A stretch of DNA of 40,220 nucleotides from a virus. This document shows, piece after piece, positions 1-8,456 of the stretch. How positions within the stretch are numbered: the first letter of the stretch is position 1; the number at the start of each line of letters is the position of its first letter. The stretch is from the IMG/VR virus record IMGVR_UViG_3300044699_000042, positions 1 through 40,220 of that record; one strand, given 5' to 3'. Under the pieces are notes generated by a model. That model was not told where the DNA came from, did not search any database, and worked only from the letters and a program-made list of their open reading frames with translations. Made by a program: the position numbers and the translations under genes.

Positions 1-178
1 GGGGTCGCGCAACCGCAAGGTCGGGGGCAAGACCATCCCGGCCGGCCGCCCGATCCTGCGGGCGCTGCGAGGCTCCTGGCCCAGCTAGCCGAGTTCGCTG
101 CGCCCAAGCTCAACAGGTCCGAGGTGGTCGGCGGAGGGCGGCGGCCCGCTGACGGTCGTCATCAGGAAGGAAGCCTGA
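1..178 (+). CDS. Small terminase subunit-like protein, C-terminal part (left-end copy, frameshifted)
   Basis: This is the 3' end of the gene that is complete at 39378-39738. Read against that copy it encodes the same tail (GRPP..AARLLAQLAEFAAPKLNRSE..GGGPLTVV), but one-base indels near 38-42 and 130-135 break the frame. The stop is TGA at 176-178, four bases before the next start. Several differences from the right copy are synonymous, for example Arg AGG/CGC and Glu-Phe-Ala GAGTTCGCT/GAATTCGCA, so it comes from a related strain and is not only a misread. The function is inferred from the position upstream of a methyltransferase and the large terminase. Confidence 0.6.
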
Positions 179-181
179 GGC

Positions 182-944
182 ATGGAGCAGCACGATGTAG
201 CGGCCGCCAAGGGCTGGCGGACGGTCCTGAAGCCCAACGGCACCGACGTCGAGCTATCCATTACGTCACTGGTAATTGGCCGCCCGACGGTCATCCCCTC
301 TATGCCGATGAAGCCCTGGTCGGTCGCGTCACCGACTGGCTGATCGACCACGGGCAGACGGTGTTCCAGATGTTCCTGCTCGACCGCGACGAGGCGAAGC
401 ACAGCATGCTGGTGCTGCAGCGTGTAAATGTCCCGCACGCCGGTCGCGTGCTGTCCCTCGGCACCGGCATCGGCGGCATGGAGGCGTACTGGAAGACGTG
501 CTGCGGCCCGACGTCCGCTTCACGCTCGTCAACGCATCCAGGGCGCAGCTGGTGCGCTCTCGCTGCCCTGGCGAGCGTGTGCAGTGCGACATGCGCTCGC
601 CCCTGGCTGCGCTGCCTGGGCGGCTGGGCTGGTACGACCTCGTGGTGATGGGCTACTCGCTGCACCACGTCGACGACGTGCCTGCGATGCTGCGCATGGC
701 TCGCTCGATGCTGCGGCCTGGGGGCACGCTGCTCGTGCTGGACGTGGTCGACGGCACGCACCGCTTCCACGAGGTGGTGAACTACTGCAGCCTGCGTAGC
801 TTCGAGCTACAGCATGCAGGGCTCGTGCGCCTCGACGGCGACTGCGAGTGGTACAGGCTGCCCACCGAGGTGATCGGCGAGCGTGCGGCCGAGGTGCTCG
901 ACGCTGGCGAGGTCGAGCCCTCGATGTGGATCGGCGCGGCCTGA
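182..944 (+). CDS. Class I SAM-dependent methyltransferase (frameshifted in this copy)
   Basis: The start ATG at 182 follows the small-terminase stop by three bases. Methyltransferase motifs are clear: motif I VLSLGTGIGGMEAYW (SAM-binding glycine loop), then YDLVVMGYSLHHVDD, then MLRPGGTLLVLDVV. The order matches the Methyltransf_11/UbiE-like Rossmann fold; the substrate is unknown. Two missing bases, near 255-262 and 503-505, split the frame. Comparison with the copy at 39742 shows that a single protein of about 254 aa is intended: between GAG and GTCACTGG the two copies have 11 and 13 bases where 12 restore the frame. A methyltransferase between terS and terL suggests modification of DNA, a virion protein or a small molecule; the sequence does not decide which. 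Confidence 0.75.
260..277 (-). repeat. 18-bp dyad motif, copy 1
   Basis: On the - strand this reads AATTACCAGTGACGTAAT, a full match to the genome-wide consensus. It lies inside the N-terminal part of the methyltransferase gene, exactly where the frame is disturbed. Confidence 0.7.
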
Positions 945-1135
945 TGCTGCGGCTCGTGGCGTTCGTCATCGTGGCCGTGCCTGCTCTCCTCTCATCGGAT
1001 GGTGCGCAGCATGATCTCGCTCGTGGTCGCCGATCCCTGGTGGACATATGGGCTCGACTTCCTCGTCGGCGTGCTGTCGGCGCTGCCGGCATGTACGTCT
1101 TCGACCGGTGGTCGACGTGGAAGGGCAAGCGATGA
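944..1135 (+). CDS. Small two-helix membrane protein
   Basis: ATG at 944 overlaps the methyltransferase stop (TGATG). The open frame gives 63 aa with a hydrophobic N-terminus (LVAFVIVAVPALL) and the tail MYVFDRWSTWKGKR. Between about 1000 and 1090 the neighbouring frame reads far better (PWWTYGLDFLVGVLSALPA, a second membrane helix). A pair of compensating indels is therefore likely, and the true product would be a protein of about 60 aa with two membrane helices. It could be a holin-like or other small phage membrane protein; no family was recognised. Confidence 0.5.
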   Translation: MLRLVAFVIVAVPALLSSDGAQHDLARGRRSLVDIWARLPRRRAVGAAGMYVFDRWSTWKGKR

Positions 1136-1233
1136 TCTGGCTGGCGTTCGCGGTCGGCATCGTCATCGGTGCCATCGGTGGAGCCCTGGCTGTCATCTTC
1201 GGCATGGGCGACGACCCCGACCCTGAGGCTGTT
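1132..1233 (+). other. Membrane-helix segment in frame ahead of the terminase
   Basis: A good ribosome site (GGAAGGGC) precedes ATG 1132. The first ~30 residues are a strong membrane helix (WLAFAVGIVIGAIGGALAVI) followed by an acidic stretch (GDDPDPEA). Large terminases normally start near the ITLPN-type sequence found here at about 1280. This is probably a separate small membrane gene merged with terL by a lost base near 1276. Confidence 0.5.
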
Positions 1234-2636
1234 GCAGCCTACCGGCGGCACGCGAGCCAGAGCGACCCACGCGATGCTGAGATCACCCTGCCCAACGGCT
1301 TCGTCGGTCGGCCGCCGCAGAAGGCGCTGATGCGCTACTTCGACCACGGCGGGCTGCGTGCAGCCTGCTGCTGGCCTCGTCGGTTCGGCAAGGACCTGAC
1401 GATGCTGCACCAGACCGCGAAGATGAGCTTCGAGCGGCCGGGCATGTACTTCCACATGCTGCCCACGCACAAGCACGCGCGGAAGGTCGTCTGGGACGGC
1501 TTCGACAACGAGGGCAAGAAGACGCTCGATGTGGTGTTCCCCGAAGCAGTTGCGCGAGGACACCAACAAGACCGAGATGAAGATCACCCTGCGCTCGGGG
1601 GCGATCTGGCAGTTGGTCGGGCAGCGACTACTACGACAGCTTGGTGGGCTCCAACCCCTTCGGCATCGTGATGAGCGAGGCTGCGCTCTCCGACCCGAGG
1701 GCGTGGTCGATGTTCCGGCCCATGCTCGCGGGCAATGGCGGCTGGGCAGCGCACATCAGCACACCTCGGGGCTACAACCACTTCCACGACCTGATCCAGC
1801 TTGCCAAGAGCAGCGACCACTGGTTCCACTCGCACCTCGGCGTGCAGGACACGCACCACATCCCGCAGCATGTCCTCGACGACGAGCGCCGCGAGATGCC
1901 CGACGAGTTGTACCGCCAGGAGTACGACTGCGACTTCAGCGCGGCGAACGTCGGCGCGATCTTCGGCCGCTACGTCGAGCAGGCCGAGAAGCAGGGCCGC
2001 ATCTGCTTCGTCGACCGGCCGAGCGTGAACGACGAGGTCTGGGTCACGAGCGACATCGGCTACCGGGACAAGGCGGCCTTCGTCTGGTGGAAGAGGATGC
2101 GCGGCGGCTTCGAGATATTCCACTACGACGACGGCAGCGGCATGGACGCCGAGGAGTGGATACCCAGGCTACAGAAGCAGCCCAGGGCCGACGTGCTGAT
2201 CCTGCCGCACGACGCCAGGGCCAAGAGCTTCGCCAGCAAGCGGTCGGTCGTCGAGACGTTCCTGGCCGACCGGCCCTGGGCCGGCTGCGATGTGCGTGTA
2301 AATGAGCAGCGCAAGAAGGCCGACAGCATCAACGCCGGGCGGCTGATGCTGCGCCGGGTCAGGATCAGCAACAACGAGGCGTGCAAGCCGTTCCTCCAGG
2401 CTCTGAGGGCGTACCACTTCAAGTACGACGAGGAGACGAAGACCTTCCGCAGCGAGCCCGAGCATGACTGGTCGAGCCACCCGGCCGATGCGTACATGGA
2501 AGGCGCTGCCAAGCTCGTCGAGGTCGAGCCCCCGCCGCCGGAGAAGACCATAATCGTGCCGCCGCTCAGTCACGCGTTCACCCTGGACCAGTTGCACGAG
2601 ACGGTCGGCATGCAATCCAAGCAAGGACGACTCTGA
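1132..2636 (+). CDS. terL: Terminase large subunit (DNA packaging ATPase/nuclease)
   Basis: This is the motor that cuts concatemers and pumps DNA into the prohead through the portal. The protein begins in earnest at EITLPNGFVGRPPQKALMRY (about 1280). The ATPase A loop is the terminase variant PRRFGKD (about 1377-1397), typical of families with RR.GKD in place of the classical P-loop. Walker B is FGIVMSEAAL (about 1660-1690), followed by NGGWAAHISTPRG. The RNase H-like nuclease half shows VTSDIGYRDKAAF (about 2045) and VLILPHDA (about 2195). One extra base near 1543 and one extra G near 1620 split the frame; together the three pieces make one protein of about 450-500 aa. It ends overlapping the portal start (TGATG). 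The true start may be near 1274 (see the membrane segment). Confidence 0.9.
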
Positions 2637-4718
2637 TGGCGACCTACGGACCCCCCAAGCCCGCGACACCCGGCAAGCCTGGAACTACCAGTGACGAAAA
2701 GCCGTCGGATGGCAAGGAGCATCAGGACATCCACGACGGCCGCAAGCCCGGCGATCAGGCTCTGGTGCCCGAGCAGGCCAAGGGCAAGAACCCGGCCGAG
2801 ATGGCGAAACGCTGGGAGCGGGAGCTTCAGGCTGCCAAGAAGGAGTTGTCGAAGTTCCACCAGACCGGCAAGCGGCTGGTGCAGCGGTATCTCGACGAGC
2901 GCGACTCGGCCGCCTACGACCAGAGCGACTCGAAGTTCAATCTGTTCTGGTCCAACATCGAGGTGCTGAAGTCCTCCTTGTATGCCAAGCCCCCCAACGT
3001 CGACGTCAGCAACACGCACAAGGACAGCGAGGACGACATCAGCCGCGTCGCCGCGAACATCCTGCAGCGGATGCTCAACAACGACTGCGAGGACGACGAC
3101 GAGTCGACCTACCCGGAGGTGACGCGGCAGGCGGTCAGTGACTACCTGATCATCGGCATGGGTCAGGTCTGGTATCGCTACGAGGTCGAGACGGAGAAGG
3201 CCAAGACCGAGCCGGTCGTCGACCAGCAGACCGGGGCTGTCCTGGCCGAGCCCATCGACTACGAGGTGATCACCAACGAGGACGCGCCGGCAGACTACGT
3301 CTACTGGGAGGACTTCTGGTGGAGCCCCGCCAGGGTCTGGCAGGACGTGCGCTGGGTCGCCCGCCGGGTGTTCATGAACCGCGAGGAGCTTTGCGCCCGG
3401 TTTGGCGACAAGATCGGCAAGGACATCCCGGTCAGCAAGCAGAAGAGCAGGAATGAAGCCCTGGGCAACATCAACGACCCGTGGGAGAAGGCCGGAGTCT
3501 TCGAGATATGGGACAAGACCACGAAGTGCGCCTACTGGCACGTCCTGGGCTACAACATCATCTGCGACTACAAGAAGGACCCGCTGGAGTTGAAGGGGTT
3601 CTTCCCGTGCCCGCAGCCGCTGATGGCGAACCTCACCACCAGCAAGTTCATCCCCAGGGGCGACTACCTGCTCGCGCAGGACCAGTACCAGCAGATCGAC
3701 GAGTTGACGACCCGCATCAAGTACCTGACGAAGGCTTGCAAGGTCGTCGGCGTGTACGACAAGAACAGCACCCCGGTCGGCCGTGTCTTCCAAGAGGGCA
3801 TGGAGAACCAGATGATCCCGGTCGACAACTGGGCCGCGTTCGCCGAGAAAGGCGGGCTCAAGGGGCAGATGGACTTCGTCCCCATCGAGATCATCGCCCA
3901 GGTCATCGAGCGCCTGACGGCGCAGCGCGACGTCATCAAGGGTGCCCTGTACGAGGTGCTGGGCATCGGCGACATCATGCGCGGCATGACCAACCCCGAT
4001 GAAACCCTGGGCGCGCAGCAGTTGAAGGCGCAGTTCGGCGGCAACCGGCTGCAGTTCAAGCAGCAGCAGATCGGAGCCTGGGTCGCTGGCGGCCAGCGCA
4101 TCCGCGCGCAGATCATCTGCGACCGCTACCAGCCGCAGACGATCCTTGAGCGCAGCAACATCGAACATTCCCCCGACAAGGACATGGCGCAGGAGGCGAT
4201 CCAGTTCCTGAAGACCTCGGGCGACTCGAAGTTCTACCGCATCAGCGTCGAGAGCGAGACGATGGCGATGGTCGACTGGGCGCAGGAGCGCGACAGCCGC
4301 ACCCAGTTCATGCAGGCGGTCGGCTCGTTCGTCCAGGCGGTCACGCCCCTCATCCAGGCGAAGCCTGCGGCTGGCCCCGTGGTGCTGCAGATGATGAAGT
4401 GGGGTCTGGGCGGCTTCCGCATCTCGAAAGGAGATCGAGACGGTGCTGGATCAGGCCATCGCCGCCGCGCAGCAGCCCGACCCGGAGAAGGAGCGCCCCG
4501 ACCCGCTGGTCGAGTCCCAGGTCAAGAAGAACATGGCCGACGCCACGCTCAAGAAGACCTCGGCGGTCAAGAACCTCGCCCAGGCCGACCAGATCACCAA
4601 GACCCCGGTCGGCGTCGACGGCGTGCCCGACAAGGGTCCCGGCGGCATGCCGATGCAGCCGCCCGTGGACAAGGTCCCCCTTCAACCCGCGCCGATGCAA
4701 GGCGCACCCATCCAGTAG
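2636..4718 (+). CDS. Portal protein (head-tail connector)
   Basis: The dodecameric ring at the packaging vertex. It is about 694 aa, long as in podovirus portals. Recognisable portal-type stretches are the N-terminal helical WERELQAAKKELSKFHQ, FNLFWSNIEVLKSSLYAKPP, and later IIAQVIERLTAQRDVIKGAL with MRGMTNPDETLGAQQLKAQ. The gene starts in overlap with terL. One extra A in the run at about 4427 shifts the frame; with it removed (SKEIETVLDQAI) the protein continues to a proline-rich end and TAG at 4716-4718. Without the correction the frame runs on as low-complexity Arg-rich noise. Confidence 0.9.
2683..2700 (+). repeat. 18-bp dyad motif, copy 2
   Basis: AACTACCAGTGACGAAAA lies within the portal N-terminal coding sequence (residues ~16-21, GTTSDEK). 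Fifteen of 18 positions are shared with the consensus. Confidence 0.55.
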
Positions 4719-4727
4719 GAGTCGACC

Positions 4728-4985
4728 ATGACCAAGAAGGAAGAGAAGCTCGTCGCGCAGGAACCCGACCCCGTGATGAAGAGGTACGAGGAAGAGGCGC
4801 TCGCCGAGCAGAAGGCGCTCGAAGCCAAGGGCTACACCGCCGAGGAGATGCCCGCGCGCTTCCGCACGGGCGGCGCGACCTACGACGAGAAGGTCGCCTG
4901 GGTCGCCGCGCACGGCGGCGCTCCCGAGGTCCTGGGCGTCGTCGAGCCGGGTCACGCCGAGCCGAAAGATGTCGCGCCTGAGTGA
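4728..4985 (+). CDS. Hypothetical acidic protein (85 aa)
   Basis: A GGAG ribosome site precedes ATG 4728, ten bases after the portal stop. The protein is highly charged (MTKKEEKLVAQEPDP, EEEALAEQKALEAKG) with a C-terminal part DEKVAWVAAHGGAPEVLG. There is no membrane segment and no recognised family. It overlaps the next gene by 17 bases, and its position between portal and a large virion-type gene suggests a minor head or assembly function. Confidence 0.7.
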   Translation: MTKKEEKLVAQEPDPVMKRYEEEALAEQKALEAKGYTAEEMPARFRTGGATYDEKVAWVAAHGGAPEVLGVVEPGHAEPKDVAPE

Positions 4986-6546
4986 CCTCCTGCGCGAGGC
5001 AGGGACCGAGGTCGCCGGTCAGGCCGACGCGACCGGGCAGTTGCTCTGGGGGCTTGCCAAGCAGCCCGTGGCTGGCCTGACCGGGGCCAGCACGGGCATC
5101 ACCAGCCTGCTGCGCGGCAAGGGCAAGGACGCCGCTCTGTCGGATGCGGTCGCCCAGATCGAGCGTGTAAATGCTGCGGGACCTGGGCCGCTCACCGAGC
5201 GCGGCGGCCAGCGGCTGCAGGAGATGGGCCAGACCATCGAGGGCGCTGGAGACTGGGCGACCAAGAACGTGCCCGGCGTGCAGGCGGCAGGCGAGGGCTG
5301 GGACCAGTACGCCATGCAGAACCCTGCGATGGCGGCCGGCATCGCCGGCTTGGTCGAGGCTGGCCCCGGCAAGGGTGCTGGCAGCGCCAAGAGGGCGGCC
5401 AAGAGCGCCATCGGCAAGGCCAAGACCGCCGCGACGGTCGAGGCGCTGCGTGCGCCCGTCATCGACCCCGAGCTTGGTGCTGCCCTGGCGAACCGCTACC
5501 CCGAGCCCGGCCCGCCGGAGATGAAGCTCGACAAGAAGAAGGGCACCACCTATCCCGGCAAGAAGCAGTCGCCCGAGGAGCAACAGCTTTGGGCTGCGCG
5601 CAAGCTCGCGCAGAAGGACATTGACGCCGGAGACTACACCCCGTACTACGACGTCGAAAAGCGGTTCCACACCGACCCCGCGCAGTTCCCCGGCGTCGGC
5701 GACACCCAGGTGTCGGCGCAGCCGGCCAAGCAGGCGACACGCGACCAGTACGCCGCGCAGTGGGACACGCCCGAGATTCGCGGCCGCCTCGAAGCGGCCT
5801 ACCTGAAGGGCGCGAAGGACCCGAAGGCCGACCGCTGGTACGGCATGGGCCAGTTGGTGGACGACTTCAACAAGGAGCTTGGGGCTGAAGGACCGATGGC
5901 CTTCCGCCAGAATTTCAGCCACCCGATGGCGGCGACGACGGCGATGTCGAGCCCCGAGATGAACCTGATGCAGTCGGCCTACGGCAATTACCTGCGCAAC
6001 AAGGGCATGGGGTTGCCCGAGGCTTCACATCAGATTCCGTCACCAGTAACCGGGCCGTCGACTCTGGGCAACCTCCAGATGTACGACAAGGTCGTCATGC
6101 AGGGCCAGGGGCTCGACCCGGCCGTGCAGCCCAAGCGCCACAACTTCGCGGCCAACTTCGAGGGTCATGTAGACCCCAGCACCATCGACACGCGGATGAT
6201 GGGCGGCGTCGACCCGACCGGCAAGAACATTGCGCCGCCGGGGATGACCTACGGGACCATCGAGAAGGTCGCCCAGGACATCGGCCGCAAGCACGGCGAC
6301 ACCGGGGCCGACTCCCAGGCCAAGATGTGGGTCGGCCTGGGCGACGAGCCCACCAAGCCCATGATTCAGGTCGTCAACGAGGCAATCGAGCGCACGCATC
6401 GGATCACGGGCAAGCCCAAGGATCAAATCGTGCGCGACAGCTTGATCAAGGGCACCCACCCTCTGTATCAGGCCGGCGGCGTTGCAGCCGGGGGCGCTGC
6501 CCTGGCAGAATTGCTCCGCGACGAAGAGACTGCGAAAGGGTTCTGA
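4969..6546 (+). CDS. Putative virion-associated protein (525 aa)
   Basis: A long intact frame starting with ATG inside the end of the previous gene. The N-terminal ~130 residues are Ala/Gly-rich and helical with a hydrophobic stretch (AMAAGIAGLVEAGPG). The middle is charged, and the C-terminal ~150 residues look globular (MTYGTIEKVAQDIGRKHGD, KMWVGLGDEPTKPMIQVVNEAIERTHRITG) before a final short hydrophobic Ala/Gly stretch. It resembles large unannotated structural or internal proteins next to portal genes; no enzymatic motif was seen. It contains one CGTGTAAATG site (5164) and one dyad motif (6034). TGA overlaps the next ATG. Confidence 0.65.
   Translation: MSRLSDLLREAGTEVAGQADATGQLLWGLAKQPVAGLTGASTGITSLLRGKGKDAALSDAVAQIERVNAAGPGPLTERGGQRLQEMGQTIEGAGDWATKNVPGVQAAGEGWDQYAMQNPAMAAGIAGLVEAGPGKGAGSAKRAAKSAIGKAKTAATVEALRAPVIDPELGAALANRYPEPGPPEMKLDKKKGTTYPGKKQSPEEQQLWAARKLAQKDIDAGDYTPYYDVEKRFHTDPAQFPGVGDTQVSAQPAKQATRDQYAAQWDTPEIRGRLEAAYLKGAKDPKADRWYGMGQLVDDFNKELGAEGPMAFRQNFSHPMAATTAMSSPEMNLMQSAYGNYLRNKGMGLPEASHQIPSPVTGPSTLGNLQMYDKVVMQGQGLDPAVQPKRHNFAANFEGHVDPSTIDTRMMGGVDPTGKNIAPPGMTYGTIEKVAQDIGRKHGDTGADSQAKMWVGLGDEPTKPMIQVVNEAIERTHRITGKPKDQIVRDSLIKGTHPLYQAGGVAAGGAALAELLRDEETAKGF
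6034..6051 (-). repeat. 18-bp dyad motif, copy 3
   Basis: The - strand reads GGTTACTGGTGACGGAAT inside the 4969-6546 gene. It is a weaker match, but the core TTACTGGTGACG is shared with the copy at 12650. Confidence 0.45.
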
Positions 6547-6944
6547 TGCCGACCTACAGCTTCAGGTGCCAGAAGTGCGAGAAGACCCTGGACGTCTTCC
6601 GCACGCTCAGTGACCACCTCAGGAGCCCCAGGCCGCTGATCTGCTGCGGCGAGACGGCCGACCGCTACTTCCCGCCGAGCGGCCGGTCGAGCGCCCAGGA
6701 CAACGCCCTGGCCGGCGACCGGCACTACATCGGCCTGTGCGCCCAGGACGGCACCGACATCTCCTCGCGGTCGAAGCACCGGGAGTACATGCACCGGCAT
6801 GGCCTGACGACAGCCGACGACTACACCGAAACCTGGGCCAAAGCCCAGAAAGCCAGGGAAGCCTATCGACGGGGCGAACGTGGCACCGGTGGAGTTACCC
6901 GTAACGATATTGCGGAGGCGTTTGCCCGAGCCAAGGGAGCCTGA
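6546..6944 (+). CDS. FmdB-type zinc-ribbon protein
   Basis: 132 aa. The N-terminus MPTYSFRCQKCEKTLDVF has the tyrosine-rich start and CxxC knuckle of FmdB-like zinc ribbons. The second metal pair is CC at about residues 38-39 (LICCGETADRYFPP), an unusual spacing. The C-terminal half is helical and charged (YTETWAKAQKAREAYRRGERG). Such small ribbons are common among phage head genes; a role in assembly or nucleic-acid binding is an inference. The gene is in a TGATG overlap with the preceding one. Confidence 0.7.
   Translation: MPTYSFRCQKCEKTLDVFRTLSDHLRSPRPLICCGETADRYFPPSGRSSAQDNALAGDRHYIGLCAQDGTDISSRSKHREYMHRHGLTTADDYTETWAKAQKAREAYRRGERGTGGVTRNDIAEAFARAKGA
6893..6910 (+). repeat. 18-bp dyad motif, copy 4
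   Basis: AGTTACCCGTAACGATAT near the 3' end of the zinc-ribbon gene. The core GTTACCCGTAAC is a near-perfect inverted repeat (GTTAC-CC-GTAAC). Confidence 0.65.
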
Positions 6945-6945
6945 G

Positions 6946-7128
6946 ATGACTATCACCTCGCTGCTGACCGTTCTGCTGGTCCTGGCCGTCTTCGGCCTGA
7001 TCGTCTGGCTGATCGTCACCTACATCCCGATGCCGCCACCCTTCAAGACCGTGATCATCGCCGTGGCGGCCATCGTCCTGATCATCTGGCTGGTCCAGTG
7101 GTCCGGCCTGCTGCGCCTGCACACCTAG
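6946..7128 (+). CDS. Small two-helix membrane protein (Thivi_2564-like), possible holin
   Basis: 60 aa: helix 1 LLTVLLVLAVFGLIVWLIV, a short loop YIPMPPPFK, helix 2 TVIIAVAAIVLIIWLVQW. The pattern (IP-M-P---K loop, two helices, under 65 aa) is that of the Thivi_2564 membrane protein family seen in bacteria and phages. It starts one base after the zinc-ribbon stop. With no lysis cassette recognised elsewhere, it is the best holin candidate in the late unit, but this is inference only. Confidence 0.7.
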   Translation: MTITSLLTVLLVLAVFGLIVWLIVTYIPMPPPFKTVIIAVAAIVLIIWLVQWSGLLRLHT

Positions 7129-7169
7129 CGTAGCCCCTTTCCCGCGTTCGTAAACCACAAGGAGAACCC

Positions 7170-8321
7170 ATGCCACCGCTGCCCGACGACGACGCTGCCG
7201 TAGACGACGGCCCCGACCTCCGCTCGACCATCGAGAGCGCCATCGACGGCGCGGAGCCCGATACCGGGGCGTCGGCCGAGCCTACGACTCCGGCGGCCGA
7301 GTCCACCCCAACTGGGGTGGAGAAGGACCAATCTGGGGTGCCTGCCCAGGCGAAGGGCGACCGCGACTCGCTCGGGCGGTTCCTGCCGAAGGCCGAGAAG
7401 GCCGCAGGAGCGCCTGGAGCGACTCCCGGCACCCCTGGCCCCACCCAGCCGACGAACGGGGCGCTGCCGCCCATCCAGCCCGCTCCGCTGGCCCCTGCGC
7501 TGCAGGCTCCGGCCTCGTGGTCGCCGTCGGCCAGGGAGCATTGGAAGACCGTCGCCCCGGCCGTGCAGCAGGAGATCGCCCGGCGCGAGTCGGAGATGGC
7601 CCGCTACGTCAACGAGATGGCCCCGGCGCGCAACATCGCCGAGCGGTTCACCCAGACGATCCAGCCGTTCCTGGGCACGATCCAGGCCGAGGGCGTCGAC
7701 CCGCTGACGGCCGTGCGCAACCTGATGTCGGTCACCCAGACGCTGCGCTCGGGCACCCAGTACGAGAAGGCGCAGACCCTGGCGCAGATCATCAAGGTCT
7801 ACGGGGTCGACATCAACACCCTCGATGCGGCCATCGTCGGCGCGGAGCCCCCGGAGGGCAGCCGCCAGGGCCAGGGCGTCGACGTCCAGCAGGCCGTGCA
7901 GCAGGCGCTCGCGCCCCTGTACCAAGCCGCCCAGCAGCGGCAGAACCAAGTGATGCAGGCGGCCGAGGGCGAGGCGCGCACCGAGCTTGAGGCTTTCGCG
8001 GCCGATCCGGCCAACGAATTCTTTCAGGACCTCCGGCAGGAGATGGCCGACATCATCGAGCTTGGCGAGCGCCACGGGCGGACGGTGACGATCCCCGAGG
8101 CGTACCAGCGCGCGGCGATGTTGCATCCTGAGGTGTCCAAGGTTATGCTCGCGCGGCAGCAGGGTGCGAACGCCCGCCAGTTGACCCAGAACGCCCAGCG
8201 GGCTCGTTCCGCAGCAGTCTCGGTCAGGGGCACCGCTCCCGTCGGCAATCCGACACCGCACGAACCGTCGTCGATACGCGAAAGCATCGAGGCGGCCATC
8301 GAGGCGCACTCGGGGTACTGA
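7170..8321 (+). CDS. Scaffold-like capsid assembly protein
   Basis: 383 aa, directly upstream of the coat gene as scaffolds usually are. A strong ribosome site (AAGGAG) precedes ATG 7170. The N-terminal ~120 residues are acidic and Pro/Ala-rich (disordered). The middle is long amphipathic helix (SAREHWKTVAPAVQQEIARRE, AERFTQTIQPFLGTIQAEG), with Gln/Ala-rich coiled-coil-like stretches around residue 235-265. The C-terminus repeats the acidic opening (SSIRESIEAAIE near the end, DLRSTIESAIDG near the start). A perfect 8-bp stem (TCCACCCC/GGGGTGGA, 7302-7321) lies in its coding region. Confidence 0.75.
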   Translation: MPPLPDDDAAVDDGPDLRSTIESAIDGAEPDTGASAEPTTPAAESTPTGVEKDQSGVPAQAKGDRDSLGRFLPKAEKAAGAPGATPGTPGPTQPTNGALPPIQPAPLAPALQAPASWSPSAREHWKTVAPAVQQEIARRESEMARYVNEMAPARNIAERFTQTIQPFLGTIQAEGVDPLTAVRNLMSVTQTLRSGTQYEKAQTLAQIIKVYGVDINTLDAAIVGAEPPEGSRQGQGVDVQQAVQQALAPLYQAAQQRQNQVMQAAEGEARTELEAFAADPANEFFQDLRQEMADIIELGERHGRTVTIPEAYQRAAMLHPEVSKVMLARQQGANARQLTQNAQRARSAAVSVRGTAPVGNPTPHEPSSIRESIEAAIEAHSGY

Positions 8322-8456
8322 GGTCCGTAGAACCGGGCCGGGGGAAGTAGGACCGCACGCGGCCACCGACACCCCCGGCAACGGCCATCGAAAGACTTCG
8401 GATGAGAACGGTCTGCGGCGTGTAGTCGCAGGGTACAACTTCATTCGGAGATAGCG

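Larger units (their letters stand above)
1..658. repeat. Left copy of a diverged terminal repeat
   Basis: Bases 1-658 match 39561-40220 throughout at an offset of 39560-39562. Mismatches are mostly synonymous substitutions plus a few one-base indels, and the last ~120 bp are nearly identical. Either the contig is a circular or terminally redundant genome whose ends were drawn from two strains, or the molecule has a real diverged duplication. Confidence 0.85.

Noticed and set aside
1-178. Left-end terS copy as a true decayed pseudogene
   Set aside because: Its indels lie in homopolymer or GC runs and the rest is conserved with synonymous changes; cut-off at the contig end plus sequence error explains it better.
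2570-4168. 532-codon open frame on the - strand opposite the portal
   Set aside because: Leu/Val/Asp/Gly-rich shadow frame caused by GC-rich codon use; the + strand portal has clear family pattern and operon spacing.
4440-4981. C-terminal 170 residues of the uncorrected portal frame
   Set aside because: Low-complexity Arg-rich reading that appears only after an extra A near 4427; the neighbouring frame gives a sensible end at 4718.
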